Origin: a virus
Length of the DNA: 64,000 bases
IMG/VR virus record: IMGVR_UViG_3300044825_001821
Coordinates: 108,440-172,439 of that record
Reading direction: 5' to 3' (one strand)
Shown here: piece after piece, positions 53,163 to 61,927 of the stretch
Numbering within the stretch: position 1 is the stretch's first letter
Layout: each line of letters opens with the position of its first letter
Notes under the pieces: model-generated
What the model saw: the letters and a program-made list of their open reading frames with translations, nothing else
What the model was told of the DNA's origin: nothing
Database searches by the model: none
Translations under genes and position numbers: made by a program

Positions 53163-53704
53163 AGAATATAAGAATCATTAGAACCGATATTAACGTTTCA
53201 AAAATATTGAAACAACTGAGTCAGCATCCTGAAGATTGGAACTTTCAAAAGAAACTTCCCGAAACTAAAGTTTTGGACCCACATGTTTATATAAGTCAAG
53301 CCGCAGTTCTTCAACTTGTGATTGGAACAATCAGTCATGAAGATGAATATGTTTTCGATTCTGAAGGTTGTATGCCATCACCAGCATATTATCGACATAC
53401 AGAAGCAGTGGCATTCTTAAAAAGACATTTTAAAAATTTTAAACGTGCTGGATTTCTTGCTTTACCGCCAGGAGGCATAACAGGCAAACACACTGACTTT
53501 GGAAAATATTATTTGACTAAAGATAGATATCATCTATCAATTCAAGGTACATACGAATATACGGTTGAAGATGAAACGATCATTGTCAAGCCTGGCACAT
53601 TGTTTTGGTTTGACAATAAAAAAGAACACTCAGCAAAAAATATCGGAGACAACGATAGAATTGTGTTAGTGTTTGATGTACCACACTCAAAAAACAATCC
53701 ATGA
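53159..53704 (+). CDS. Aspartyl/asparaginyl beta-hydroxylase-like oxygenase
   Basis: 181 residues. GGITGKHTDFGKYYL (metal HxD), DRYHLSIQGTYEYTVED, PGTLFWFDNKKEHSAKN (distal His), and DRIVLVFDVPH (Arg). Same family as the C-terminal domain encoded at 34975. ATGA-coupled to gene 43 and overlapping the membrane protein gene by 4 nt. Substrate unknown. Confidence 0.75.
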   Translation: MKNIRIIRTDINVSKILKQLSQHPEDWNFQKKLPETKVLDPHVYISQAAVLQLVIGTISHEDEYVFDSEGCMPSPAYYRHTEAVAFLKRHFKNFKRAGFLALPPGGITGKHTDFGKYYLTKDRYHLSIQGTYEYTVEDETIIVKPGTLFWFDNKKEHSAKNIGDNDRIVLVFDVPHSKNNP

Positions 53705-54612
53705 TACACGTAATACTACCATTTTTAACTGCACTTGCACTGTCTGGTATTGCAGCATACTATTCAGTGATTGGTCTTGCACAGATATTTCCAGGTTCAT
53801 ATTGGCCTATTATTATTATGGGTTCTGTGCTTGAAGCAGCAAAATTGGTAACTGTATCATGGGTATACAATCATTGGAAAACAACATTCTCTGCACTCAA
53901 ACTTTATTTTTTAATTGCAGTTGTGTTGTTGATGGGCATCACATCGATGGGTATTTTTGGTTATTTGTCAAAAGCACACATCGAACATTCAAGCACTGTA
54001 GCACCACAAGTAGCAAAGGTAGAACTCTATGATGAAAAGATCAAAGTTATTCAATCGCAGATTGAGAGGAACAACAAGAACCTTAGTCAGTATGATGAAG
54101 CTGTCGATCAAATTATGGGCAGAACGAAAGATGAAAAGGGGGCTGAAAGAGCGAACCAAATTCGTAAAGCCCAACAGAAAGACCGTGAGAGAATCATTGC
54201 TGAGACTAAGAGGCTACAAAAAGAGATACAGTTACTCACGGAAGAGAAGCTCCCTTTATCCTTGGAAGTTAAGAAGGCTGAATCGGATTTGGGGCCTATA
54301 AAGTATGTGGCCGAAGTTGTATATGGCACACAAGATAGAGACTTAATTGACAAAGCAGTTCGTCTGGTGATCTTTGTGATCATTGTCGTATTTGATCCTT
54401 TAGCGGTATTATTGTTGATAGCAGCGAATCAAACTTACCGCAAGATAAAAGGGTACAAAGAAGAAATGGAGCCTTCTAAAAAAATTATAAAGAAGAAAAA
54501 GCTTGACAACACCCCCACACGTAGTTTAGAATCATTCTTTGTAGATGATAAACATGCAGTGATACCAAAAGACAAAATTGCAGATATTGGAGATATGAAT
54601 GAGCGTACTTGA
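53701..54612 (+). CDS. Membrane protein with cytoplasmic coiled coil
   Basis: 303 residues. Membrane segments lie at about 3-22, 34-52, 65-88 and 222-243 (LVIFVIIVVFDPLAVLLLIA). Between the third and fourth is a charged coiled coil (about 105-200). A Lys-rich tail follows (KKIIKKKKLD). Similar proteins recur near polymerase genes of marine T4-like phages as I recall. It might anchor replication or alter the host membrane; unknown. Confidence 0.6.
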   Translation: MIHVILPFLTALALSGIAAYYSVIGLAQIFPGSYWPIIIMGSVLEAAKLVTVSWVYNHWKTTFSALKLYFLIAVVLLMGITSMGIFGYLSKAHIEHSSTVAPQVAKVELYDEKIKVIQSQIERNNKNLSQYDEAVDQIMGRTKDEKGAERANQIRKAQQKDRERIIAETKRLQKEIQLLTEEKLPLSLEVKKAESDLGPIKYVAEVVYGTQDRDLIDKAVRLVIFVIIVVFDPLAVLLLIAANQTYRKIKGYKEEMEPSKKIIKKKKLDNTPTRSLESFFVDDKHAVIPKDKIADIGDMNERT

Positions 54613-55663
54613 TAAACTAAAGAAAGCATCAACAATTAAAGAAACATCGGTGCTTTCTAAATCGAAATTCTTTACTGATAAAGATATGATTCAAACTGAT
54701 GTGCCTATTATTAATGTGGCACTATCAGGTAGTCTAGATGGTGGTCTTACACCAGGTCTGACGATGTTTGCAGGTCCATCAAAACATTTCAAGACAGCGT
54801 TTGCTTTACTCATGGCAAAATCATACATGAACAAGTATGATGATGCCGTTGTTTTGTTTTATGATTCTGAGTTTGGCACACCACAATCATACTTTGATGC
54901 TTTTGGTATTGATACTGAACGTGTACTTCACACACCAATTACTGATGTTGAGCAGTTGAAACATGATATCATGAATCAATTACAGAACATCGAAAAGACT
55001 GACAAAGTGATTATTGTGTTAGATTCGATTGGCAATCTAGCATCAAAGAAAGAAGTCGAAGATTCAATCGAAGGCAAATCTGTTGCTGACATGAGCCGAG
55101 CAAAACAGATGAAGTCGTTATTCCGTATGGTAACACCACACTTGACTATCAAAGATATTCCTATGGTTGTTGTCAATCACACATACAAAGAGATTGGTAT
55201 GTTCCCGAAAGACATTGTTGGTGGTGGCACAGGCTCATATTATTCAGCAGACACAATCTGGATTCTTGGTCGTCAACAAGACAAAGATGGTACAGAAATC
55301 GTCGGCTACAACTTTATCATCAACGTAGAAAAGAGTAGATATGTTAGAGAAAAATCAAAGATACCTGTTACTGTATCTTTTGACGGTGGTATTAACAAGT
55401 GGTCTGGTTTATTGGATATTGCACTCGAAGGCAATTTCGTCACTAAGCCAAGCAATGGTTGGTATGCCAAAGTAGATCAGAACACCGGTGAAGTGCTTGA
55501 GAAGAAACGTTTTGTGGATACACAAACAGAAGAATTCTGGAAAGACATTCTTGCAGATGAACGTTTCAAAGAGTTTGTGAGGAAGAAATATGAAATCACT
55601 TATAGCAGCATTATGGGACAAAATGCAATTCTGGAGGAAGAGGTCGATGAAGCCGAGACATAA
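54599..55663 (+). CDS. uvsX: RecA-like recombinase UvsX
   Basis: 354 residues. Walker A-type GPSKHFKTA (about 59-67), DSEFGTPQSYFDAFGID, and Walker B VIIVLDSIGNLASK. GGGTGSYYSADTIWIL is typical of UvsX. It forms the strand-exchange filament with UvsY. Overlaps its upstream neighbour by 14 nt. Confidence 0.95.
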   Translation: MSVLDKLKKASTIKETSVLSKSKFFTDKDMIQTDVPIINVALSGSLDGGLTPGLTMFAGPSKHFKTAFALLMAKSYMNKYDDAVVLFYDSEFGTPQSYFDAFGIDTERVLHTPITDVEQLKHDIMNQLQNIEKTDKVIIVLDSIGNLASKKEVEDSIEGKSVADMSRAKQMKSLFRMVTPHLTIKDIPMVVVNHTYKEIGMFPKDIVGGGTGSYYSADTIWILGRQQDKDGTEIVGYNFIINVEKSRYVREKSKIPVTVSFDGGINKWSGLLDIALEGNFVTKPSNGWYAKVDQNTGEVLEKKRFVDTQTEEFWKDILADERFKEFVRKKYEITYSSIMGQNAILEEEVDEAET

Positions 55664-55961
55664 TATCGATTATGTTTTGATAGACAACGAAGAGGGCACC
55701 CAAACGGGTGTCGGAATCAAAACGGGAAAATATGCAGGAGTTTTGTATCGTTATCATTCAGCAAAGTTTACAGAAGTTGATGATTATGCTAAAATGACTT
55801 TTGGATACACAGTAATGTTTTCTCCTAAAATACCCATAGACGATTTAATTCTTGACGAAGAATTTCATGACTTTATAGGTGAAATACTAACAGAAATTCT
55901 AATTGCTCAAACAAATCATGAAACTAGAAACTACAATCCTGAAGAATTTGATATTCAATGA
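55647..55961 (+). CDS. Hypothetical protein between uvsX and gene 41
   Basis: 104 residues from ATG 55647, which has GGAGGAAGAGG shortly before it. NIDYVLIDNEEGTQTGVGIK, then TGKYAGVLYRYHSAKFTEV and EEFHDFIGEILTEIL. An ATG at 55590 with GAGGAAG would add 19 residues and overlap uvsX by 74 nt. The family is known to me only as a conserved neighbour in T4-like phages. Function unknown. Confidence 0.55.
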   Translation: MKPRHNIDYVLIDNEEGTQTGVGIKTGKYAGVLYRYHSAKFTEVDDYAKMTFGYTVMFSPKIPIDDLILDEEFHDFIGEILTEILIAQTNHETRNYNPEEFDIQ

Positions 55962-57318
55962 GGACTATGCACGAAAAATTATTCCGTTCTTAAAAAACGA
56001 ATACTTCTCAGATACGACTGATCGAATTCTTTTTCAGGAAATCAATGAACATATTCATCAATTCAAACATCTTCCTACCTACGAATCACTTGTAATTAAT
56101 TTTACTGAATCACGTAAACTGACAGAAGAACAAGTCAGAGATGCAGTTGAAATGATTCGTGAAATCAACGCCGACAAAGAAAATCCTACTGATACAGACT
56201 GGCTTATCAAACAAACTGAAAAGTTTTGTCAAGATAAAGCAATTTATAATGCCATCATGAAGTCTGTCAAAATTCTTGATGATAGAGAAAACAAAGATGG
56301 TAAAGGTGCCATACCAAAGATGCTATCTGATGCACTTGGTGTTTCATTTGACAATTCTGTTGGTCATGATTATATCGACGATTCGGATAATCGTTTTGAA
56401 TTCTATCATCGTCATGAAACAAAGATACCATTTGATCTTGATCTATTTAACAAGATTACCAAAGGCGGTCTGCCAAAGAAAACACTGAACATTGCACTTG
56501 CTGGTACTGGTGTTGGTAAGTCACTGTTCATGTGTCACGTTGCTGGTTCATGTTTATCACAAGGTCTGAATGTGTTGTACATCACGATGGAAATGGCCGA
56601 AGAAAGAATTGCTGAACGTATTGATGCCAATCTATTGAACATTGATATTGCAGACCTGAACTCTATCAGTAAACAAGATTATGATCGAAAGTTCTCTGCA
56701 CTCAAAGTCAACACACAAGGCAAACTCATCATCAAAGAGTATCCGACCGCTGCGGCATCTGCATTACACTTTCGTGCTTTGTTAAATGAATTGCAACTAA
56801 AGAAAAGTTTCAAACCTGACATCATCTTTATTGACTATCTTAACATTTGTGCAAGTGCTAGAATCAAGCCTGGTGCTAACGTAAATAGTTATTCTTATGT
56901 TAAGGCCATTGCAGAGGAATTGAGGGGTCTAGCGGTCGAGTTTGATGTTCCTATAGTCTCTGCTACACAGACCACCAGAAGCGGCTTCACAAGCTCGGAT
57001 CCAGGTCTAGAAGATACTTCAGAATCGTTTGGTCTGCCAGCTACGGCCGACTTCATGTTTGCTTTGATAAGCACAGAAGAGTTGCAACAATTGAATCAGA
57101 TACTAATTAAGCAACTCAAGAATCGTTACAATGATCCGAATTATTTCAAAAGATTTGTCGTGGGTATTGACAGAGCCAAAATGAAACTGTATGATGTTGA
57201 ACAGGGCGCACAAGATGATCTAATAGATGCTGGTCAGGTACCGCCCGATAAACCTTTGAATACCTTCGGAGATCGTGAAAGACGCTCAAATGATAAGTTC
57301 GGGGGTTTCAAAGTATAA
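55918..57318 (+). CDS. gp41: Replicative DNA helicase gp41
   Basis: 466 residues (T4: 475). The N-terminal domain aligns (FNEDYARKIIPFLKNEYFSD). Walker A LAGTGVGKSLF (about 194-204), YITMEMAEERIAERIDANLL, Walker B IIFIDYLNIC, and TQTTRSGFTSSDPGLEDTSE follow. It overlaps the preceding gene by 44 nt. No primase (61) gene is in this window. Confidence 0.95.
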   Translation: MKLETTILKNLIFNEDYARKIIPFLKNEYFSDTTDRILFQEINEHIHQFKHLPTYESLVINFTESRKLTEEQVRDAVEMIREINADKENPTDTDWLIKQTEKFCQDKAIYNAIMKSVKILDDRENKDGKGAIPKMLSDALGVSFDNSVGHDYIDDSDNRFEFYHRHETKIPFDLDLFNKITKGGLPKKTLNIALAGTGVGKSLFMCHVAGSCLSQGLNVLYITMEMAEERIAERIDANLLNIDIADLNSISKQDYDRKFSALKVNTQGKLIIKEYPTAAASALHFRALLNELQLKKSFKPDIIFIDYLNICASARIKPGANVNSYSYVKAIAEELRGLAVEFDVPIVSATQTTRSGFTSSDPGLEDTSESFGLPATADFMFALISTEELQQLNQILIKQLKNRYNDPNYFKRFVVGIDRAKMKLYDVEQGAQDDLIDAGQVPPDKPLNTFGDRERRSNDKFGGFKV

Positions 57319-57321
57319 ATA
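57314..57321 (+). promoter_or_regulatory. T4-type late promoter TATAAATA overlapping the gp41 stop
   Basis: Exact late-promoter match containing the TAA of gene 41, 33 nt before the next ATG. It marks a switch from replication genes to late-expressed genes. Confidence 0.6.
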
Positions 57322-57353
57322 CACTAATAACCGTAAATTTGTAAGGAAATTAT

Positions 57354-58154
57354 ATGTCCGTAGGCGCAGGTGGTGTAGAATATGAGAACAAAGTTCTTAG
57401 ACAGATTAAGCCCCAAATAAAAAAAATCAAAGGTTTAAAACTTAAAGAAGGAGCATCAACTGCTGCTTTCGCCGCCACTGAACCTGATTTAGTTTTATTG
57501 ATGGATAACTATCAAATAAACATCGAAATCAAACAAGACAACAAAGCGCAAATGGGAGGCGGTTCTTATAATTATGATATAAAAACTAAAAAATTTAGTT
57601 TATCTGCAAAGACTGTTATTGATCCTGCGATTGATTCAAAATTAAAGGAAGTGTTGAGTACCAAACAAAAAGATTTGGATAAACTTCTAAATTATGTTAA
57701 AAAAAATGATGCAAAATTGTTGAGTGAAGATGTGAAGGGATTACCACTAAAGGCAACTAAAACTATGTGGGAAGAATTAACAAAAGAAAGATTTTTAGTA
57801 CCTTTAAATGCAAAGATGCAAGTACCACACACTTTCTTACACGATCACTACAACAAAAAAAAGTGTTACTATATTCAAATTGGTGGAGCAGGTCTTTTTT
57901 ATCTTAAAAAAAATCCATTAAATCTTCCTATACCACAATTAAAAATACCTATGGCAATTGAATTGCGTTTAGGTAGAGCCGGTTCAAAGATGGATAAAAC
58001 TTTGGGCGTTGATGTTGCGAGTGGAAATATTAGAGCACAGGGGCGACTTGATAGTAAAACAAAAATACAATCTCCATACTCACTGGATAAACCAGGAGAT
58101 TTTTTAAAACTATTTGGTAACGTAACCGCAAAAGATTTAGAAAATTTAAAGTAA
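57354..58154 (+). CDS. PD-(D/E)XK nuclease-like protein, late expressed
   Basis: 266 residues. EPDLVLLMDNYQINIEIKQD gives an Asp, then Glu-x-Lys on adjacent strands, as in the PD-(D/E)XK nuclease core. The rest (MGGGSYNYDIKTKKFSLSAK, HTFLHDHYNKKKCYYIQIGG, AIELRLGR) is unfamiliar. Preceded by an exact late promoter, so a role in packaging, head-stage DNA repair or injected activity is possible. Catalysis is inferred from the motif alone. Confidence 0.45.
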   Translation: MSVGAGGVEYENKVLRQIKPQIKKIKGLKLKEGASTAAFAATEPDLVLLMDNYQINIEIKQDNKAQMGGGSYNYDIKTKKFSLSAKTVIDPAIDSKLKEVLSTKQKDLDKLLNYVKKNDAKLLSEDVKGLPLKATKTMWEELTKERFLVPLNAKMQVPHTFLHDHYNKKKCYYIQIGGAGLFYLKKNPLNLPIPQLKIPMAIELRLGRAGSKMDKTLGVDVASGNIRAQGRLDSKTKIQSPYSLDKPGDFLKLFGNVTAKDLENLK

Positions 58155-58155
58155 A

Positions 58156-59379
58156 ATGAAATTCATGGACTTCATAACAGAGAGTAAAGAAGGTAAGAAT
58201 GTTCACTTGGAACATCTTGAAGATAATGTATTAAATGGTGGTGTATCAGGCGCACGTGAAGCAATTGAATTCTTACGTTCCTTACGAAACATGCTTGCTG
58301 GTCATACTGGCAATAAAATAAACATAACCACAAAATGGGATGGTGCACCGGCAATCTTTGCTGGCACAAATCCAGAGAACGGCAAATTTTTTGTCGGTAC
58401 TAAATCAGTGTTTGCAAAAAATGCAAAATTGAATTATACTGATGAAGATATTGATGAGAATCATCCCGGCGAAGGACTCAATCAAAAACTAAAACTTGCA
58501 TTAGCATTCTTACCTAAGTTAGGCATCAAAGGTGTTTTGCAAGGTGACATGATGTTCTCTAAAGGAGATATCAAACATGAGACAATCGATGGAGAAGATT
58601 ATATCATCTTTCAACCAAATACAATCGTATACGCAGTGCCAACAAAATCAAAGTTGGCACAAACAATGCTTGCTGCACACATTGGCGTGGTATTCCATAC
58701 ATCGTACTCTGGTAAAACACTTGAGACAATGAAAGCATCATTCAACATTGACATTGGACATTTAAAACCAACCAAAGATGTTTGGTTTCGTGATGCATCA
58801 TTCACTGACGCATCTGGCTCTGTCACATTCACCGAAGAAGAAACGGCAGCAATCACATCAATACTTTCAAATGCAGGTAGATTGTTTAATACAATACCCG
58901 CACTGACGTTGAATCGAATTGCTGCATCTGATGTTTTTCTTACGCAGATTAAAACGTTTAACAACACCAAAGTTCGTGAAGGTAAAAAGATTTCTGATAC
59001 CAGAGTTCATACACAAGAATTATTAAATTGGGTGGAAGCAAAATTAAACAAAGAAGTTCTTGCAGCAAAGAAAGAAGATACGAAACAAAAACGTTTGAAA
59101 GAAAAGAATGAAGTGATGCGTTTTTATCGTTCAAACGCTATAAATCTGAAAGCAATTTTCGATCTAATGAATTTAATTGTTGATGCCAAGTTAATGGTTA
59201 TTCGTAAGTTAGAAACTATCAAGAGTATTGGCACATTCGTTCGCACCGATGATGGTTTTCGTATCACGGCACCAGAAGGATTTGTTGCTGTAGATCATCT
59301 TGGTAAAGCACTAAAACTGGTAGATAGATTAGAATTCAGTAGACAAAACTTTAACGCACAAAAGGCATGGGATAAATGA
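58156..59379 (+). CDS. KxDG nucleotidyltransferase/ligase-like protein with capsid-targeting-like N-terminus
   Basis: 407 residues. The start MKFMDFITES resembles T4 capsid-targeting peptides, with I-T-E|S fitting gp21 cleavage. It is followed by HLEHLEDNVLNGGVSGAREA. ITTKWDGAPAIFAG carries the lysine of a ligase-type KxDG motif, and GVLQGDMMFS could be motif III; SVFAKNAKLNY follows motif I. I recall homologues annotated as unknown (DUF6267-like). Covalent nucleotidyl transfer and packaging in the head are both inferences. Confidence 0.5.
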   Translation: MKFMDFITESKEGKNVHLEHLEDNVLNGGVSGAREAIEFLRSLRNMLAGHTGNKINITTKWDGAPAIFAGTNPENGKFFVGTKSVFAKNAKLNYTDEDIDENHPGEGLNQKLKLALAFLPKLGIKGVLQGDMMFSKGDIKHETIDGEDYIIFQPNTIVYAVPTKSKLAQTMLAAHIGVVFHTSYSGKTLETMKASFNIDIGHLKPTKDVWFRDASFTDASGSVTFTEEETAAITSILSNAGRLFNTIPALTLNRIAASDVFLTQIKTFNNTKVREGKKISDTRVHTQELLNWVEAKLNKEVLAAKKEDTKQKRLKEKNEVMRFYRSNAINLKAIFDLMNLIVDAKLMVIRKLETIKSIGTFVRTDDGFRITAPEGFVAVDHLGKALKLVDRLEFSRQNFNAQKAWDK

Positions 59380-59648
59380 GTTACGATATCAATAAGATTT
59401 TAGCAGAATATGCAGATGATGACTTTGGCTTCAGCACCGTAGATGAAGTTGAATATCAAGCAGTCATTGCAGAGAAAGATGAAACTGTTGAGGAATATAA
59501 ACAAAGACTTCAACAAGTAGAAAAGATTATCATGCCTTTTCTGACAAATTTATATAAGACTGCAAATCAACCATACATTCACTGGCCTAATCGTGGTCCT
59601 ATTATTGAGAAACAAATGCAGAAGATTCTTACATTGACGAGGGGCTAA
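59376..59648 (+). CDS. Hypothetical protein conserved in T4-like marine phages
   Basis: 90 residues, ATGA-coupled to the preceding gene. A helical N-half with an acidic start ([14 protein letters not shown]), then [20 protein letters not shown] and ending KILTLTRG. I recall similar proteins from other marine phages without function. Ends on the first base of the Fe-S carrier gene. Confidence 0.55.
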   Translation: MSYDINKILAEYADDDFGFSTVDEVEYQAVIAEKDETVEEYKQRLQQVEKIIMPFLTNLYKTANQPYIHWPNRGPIIEKQMQKILTLTRG

Positions 59649-59968
59649 TGTTCAACATTACATCAACTGCCGCAAAGAAAATTAAATCAATCATTGATGA
59701 AGAAAATCCTGATTTGAAACTACGTGTGTTCGTACAGGGTGGTGGTTGCACAGGTTTTCAGTATGGCTTTACACTTGAAGAGCAATCAGAAGCCGATGAT
59801 CATGTGTTTGAACGTGATGGCATACAGGTTGTTATAGATAGTATTAGTATGCATTATGTAAATGATGCGGAAATTGATTATGAAGAATCATTGATGGGTT
59901 CACAATTCAAAATCAAAAATCCTAATGTAACTGCAACTTGCGGTTGTGGTTCATCATTTGCCGTATGA
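59648..59968 (+). CDS. A-type iron-sulfur carrier (IscA/ErpA family)
   Basis: 106 residues. The three ligand cysteines are intact: [11 protein letters not shown] and the C-terminal [10 protein letters not shown]. Such proteins deliver Fe-S clusters to apoenzymes. Known as a host-derived gene in some marine phages. Iron-related company in this genome includes Dps and several Fe(II) oxygenases. Overlaps the next gene by 4 nt. Confidence 0.93.
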   Translation: MFNITSTAAKKIKSIIDEENPDLKLRVFVQGGGCTGFQYGFTLEEQSEADDHVFERDGIQVVIDSISMHYVNDAEIDYEESLMGSQFKIKNPNVTATCGCGSSFAV

Positions 59969-60360
59969 AAACTTTTAAAGAACATATATCAGAATCCAGT
60001 ATCTATGATAAAGATGTGATAACTTTAGGTAAGTTAGAAAAAACTGGAAAGATCGTTCAGATATTGAAAAAAGCACACACCGTTGCTTTCAGTAAAGATA
60101 AAGATTGGATATTGATTGATACCGATTATATCAGAGGTAAGAAAAGCATTGGTCAAAAATGGATTCCTGCATCAACCAAGTTTAGTTGGGTAAAAGAATT
60201 TAACAATATTCGTGAAAAACAAGAGTTTGTATCAAAGGCTGGTGCTGGTGAATGGGGTCGTCCAGAACTGAGAGATAAATATCTCACTGACACGCCAGGT
60301 CAAAGTACAAAACAATACAAAAAGTTTACAGGAAACTGGGCGACGACAGACAGAAAATAA
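59965..60360 (+). CDS. Candidate capsid-internal protein with T4-like targeting peptide
   Basis: 131 residues, basic. [12 protein letters not shown] closely resembles T4 internal-protein leaders (MKTYQEFIAE|A as known from IPI-III), with I-S-E|S matching the gp21 cut rule. The remainder ([20 protein letters not shown], then [13 protein letters not shown]) is unrecognised. ATG 59965 lies in the preceding stop codon. Packaging and ejection are inferred. Confidence 0.5.
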   Translation: MKTFKEHISESSIYDKDVITLGKLEKTGKIVQILKKAHTVAFSKDKDWILIDTDYIRGKKSIGQKWIPASTKFSWVKEFNNIREKQEFVSKAGAGEWGRPELRDKYLTDTPGQSTKQYKKFTGNWATTDRK

Positions 60361-60375
60361 ATTATTGGAGATATT

Positions 60376-61218
60376 ATGAAGGATTGTATCGTGGGGTGTT
60401 CGACCAACTATGATTGGTCGAAGTTAAAATATTGGGTAAACTCAATCAACGCATCAGGCTTTGAAGGTGATAAAGTTCTGATTCTCATGAACTGCGACAA
60501 AGATACCGTACAAAAGGTAACTGACGCAGGCTTCTCAATCATAGCATTCAATCAAGATGGTGATGGTAATTTAAGCTATCAATCACAATTGATGGTGCAT
60601 GTTGAGCGATTTGTTCACATTTACAAACTTCTGAAAGACAACGACTATCGTTATGTGATTACCACAGATGTGAGAGATGTTATCTTTCAAAAAAATCCTG
60701 TTGATTGGCTAGAAGAAAATCTTTCTACCCGAGAAGATTTGGTATTCTCATCTGAAAGCATGAAATACAAAGATGAACCATGGGGTCGTGAAAACATTAC
60801 ACAATGTTATGGACAAGGTATCTATGAAGATTTTAAAAACAATACTATTTTTAATGTTGGTGTGATTGCAGGTCGTGGTTATGCAATGAAAGATTTAGCA
60901 TTACAACTGTTTTTAAACTGTATTAATAGACCAATACCAATTGTTGATCAAGCAGTATTCAATGTAATGATTTCAAGACATCCATATATTGATTCGTCAA
61001 TGTATACTGAATCAGAATACGGTTGGGCATGTCAATTAGGTACAACTGCCGATCCGAGTAAGATTGATCAATTCAGACCGCATCTACTAGAATCATCACC
61101 GAAATTAGAAGGCGATAAGGTTGTAACTTCAAAGGGAATAGAGTATACTATTGTACATCAGTATGATCGTGTTCCAGAGTGGCGTAAAGTGATTGAGGCA
61201 AAATATGACGACAAGTAA
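60376..61218 (+). CDS. Glycosyltransferase-like protein
   Basis: 280 residues. VGCSTNYDWSKLKYWVNSIN, then YRYVITTDVRDVIFQKNP (a DxRD metal/sugar-nucleotide site), and NNTIFNVGVIAGRGYAM, YIDSSMYTESEYGWA. The layout is a GT-A-like enzyme. TTGGAG precedes the ATG. It starts a coupled sugar gene run to the end of the window. Confidence 0.65.
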   Translation: MKDCIVGCSTNYDWSKLKYWVNSINASGFEGDKVLILMNCDKDTVQKVTDAGFSIIAFNQDGDGNLSYQSQLMVHVERFVHIYKLLKDNDYRYVITTDVRDVIFQKNPVDWLEENLSTREDLVFSSESMKYKDEPWGRENITQCYGQGIYEDFKNNTIFNVGVIAGRGYAMKDLALQLFLNCINRPIPIVDQAVFNVMISRHPYIDSSMYTESEYGWACQLGTTADPSKIDQFRPHLLESSPKLEGDKVVTSKGIEYTIVHQYDRVPEWRKVIEAKYDDK

Positions 61219-61927
61219 AATAGCACTTTGTATTTCAGGTCAACCAAGAATGGTTGAAGCGGGGCATTACTATCATTTGAAAAATATTTTGTATAAAAAT
61301 GATGTAACAGTTTTTCTTCACACTTGGGAAAATGAAAACGATCTTCATGAACAAGCCCTTGATCTGTATCAACCAGCTGGTGCAATTGTTGAGCAGCCTT
61401 TAGAAATAGATTTATCAGCATATACTAACACACCTCCTCCTTCTCCAAATTGGAAGGTTAAGGATGGTCGTATGTCAACATATGCACAAATGTATGCAAT
61501 TTATCATACCATGAAATTAAAGCAAGAATATGAAAAAAATAATTCAATGAAGTTTGATTGGGTTATTCGTTCAAGATTTGATTTTGCTATTAATACTCGT
61601 ATACCTTTTGATCAATTAGACAACTCTAAGTTGCATATACCAAACTGTCGCATGACACCAGATCGTGATTTTGGTAATGATCAGTTTGCATTTTCTTCAT
61701 CAGAGAATATGAACAAGTATGCTGAGGTGTTTAAAAACTATGATGAATTTTATAAACAAGGCATACAGTTTATGATGGAAGATTTCATGAGTGCTAACTG
61801 GAAAAAGTATGGTCTTGTTGGTGAAAAACTAGTATACTGTGATGTCAATCATCCATTTCCTCCAGGCGAATACAATGGCACATGGCACTCTTTACTACGT
61901 GAGGACATGGAAGAATGGCTGAAGTAA
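61205..61927 (+). CDS. Glycan-related transferase-like protein
   Basis: 240 residues; ATG 61205 lies inside the end of the previous gene. IALCISGQPRMVEAGHYYHL, VTVFLHTWENENDL, MSTYAQMYAIYHTMKL, and DWVIRSRFDFAINTRI are typical of a family found in capsule and LPS clusters. Likely a glycosyltransferase; acceptor unknown. Overlaps the next gene by 13 nt. Confidence 0.55.
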   Translation: MTTSKIALCISGQPRMVEAGHYYHLKNILYKNDVTVFLHTWENENDLHEQALDLYQPAGAIVEQPLEIDLSAYTNTPPPSPNWKVKDGRMSTYAQMYAIYHTMKLKQEYEKNNSMKFDWVIRSRFDFAINTRIPFDQLDNSKLHIPNCRMTPDRDFGNDQFAFSSSENMNKYAEVFKNYDEFYKQGIQFMMEDFMSANWKKYGLVGEKLVYCDVNHPFPPGEYNGTWHSLLREDMEEWLK

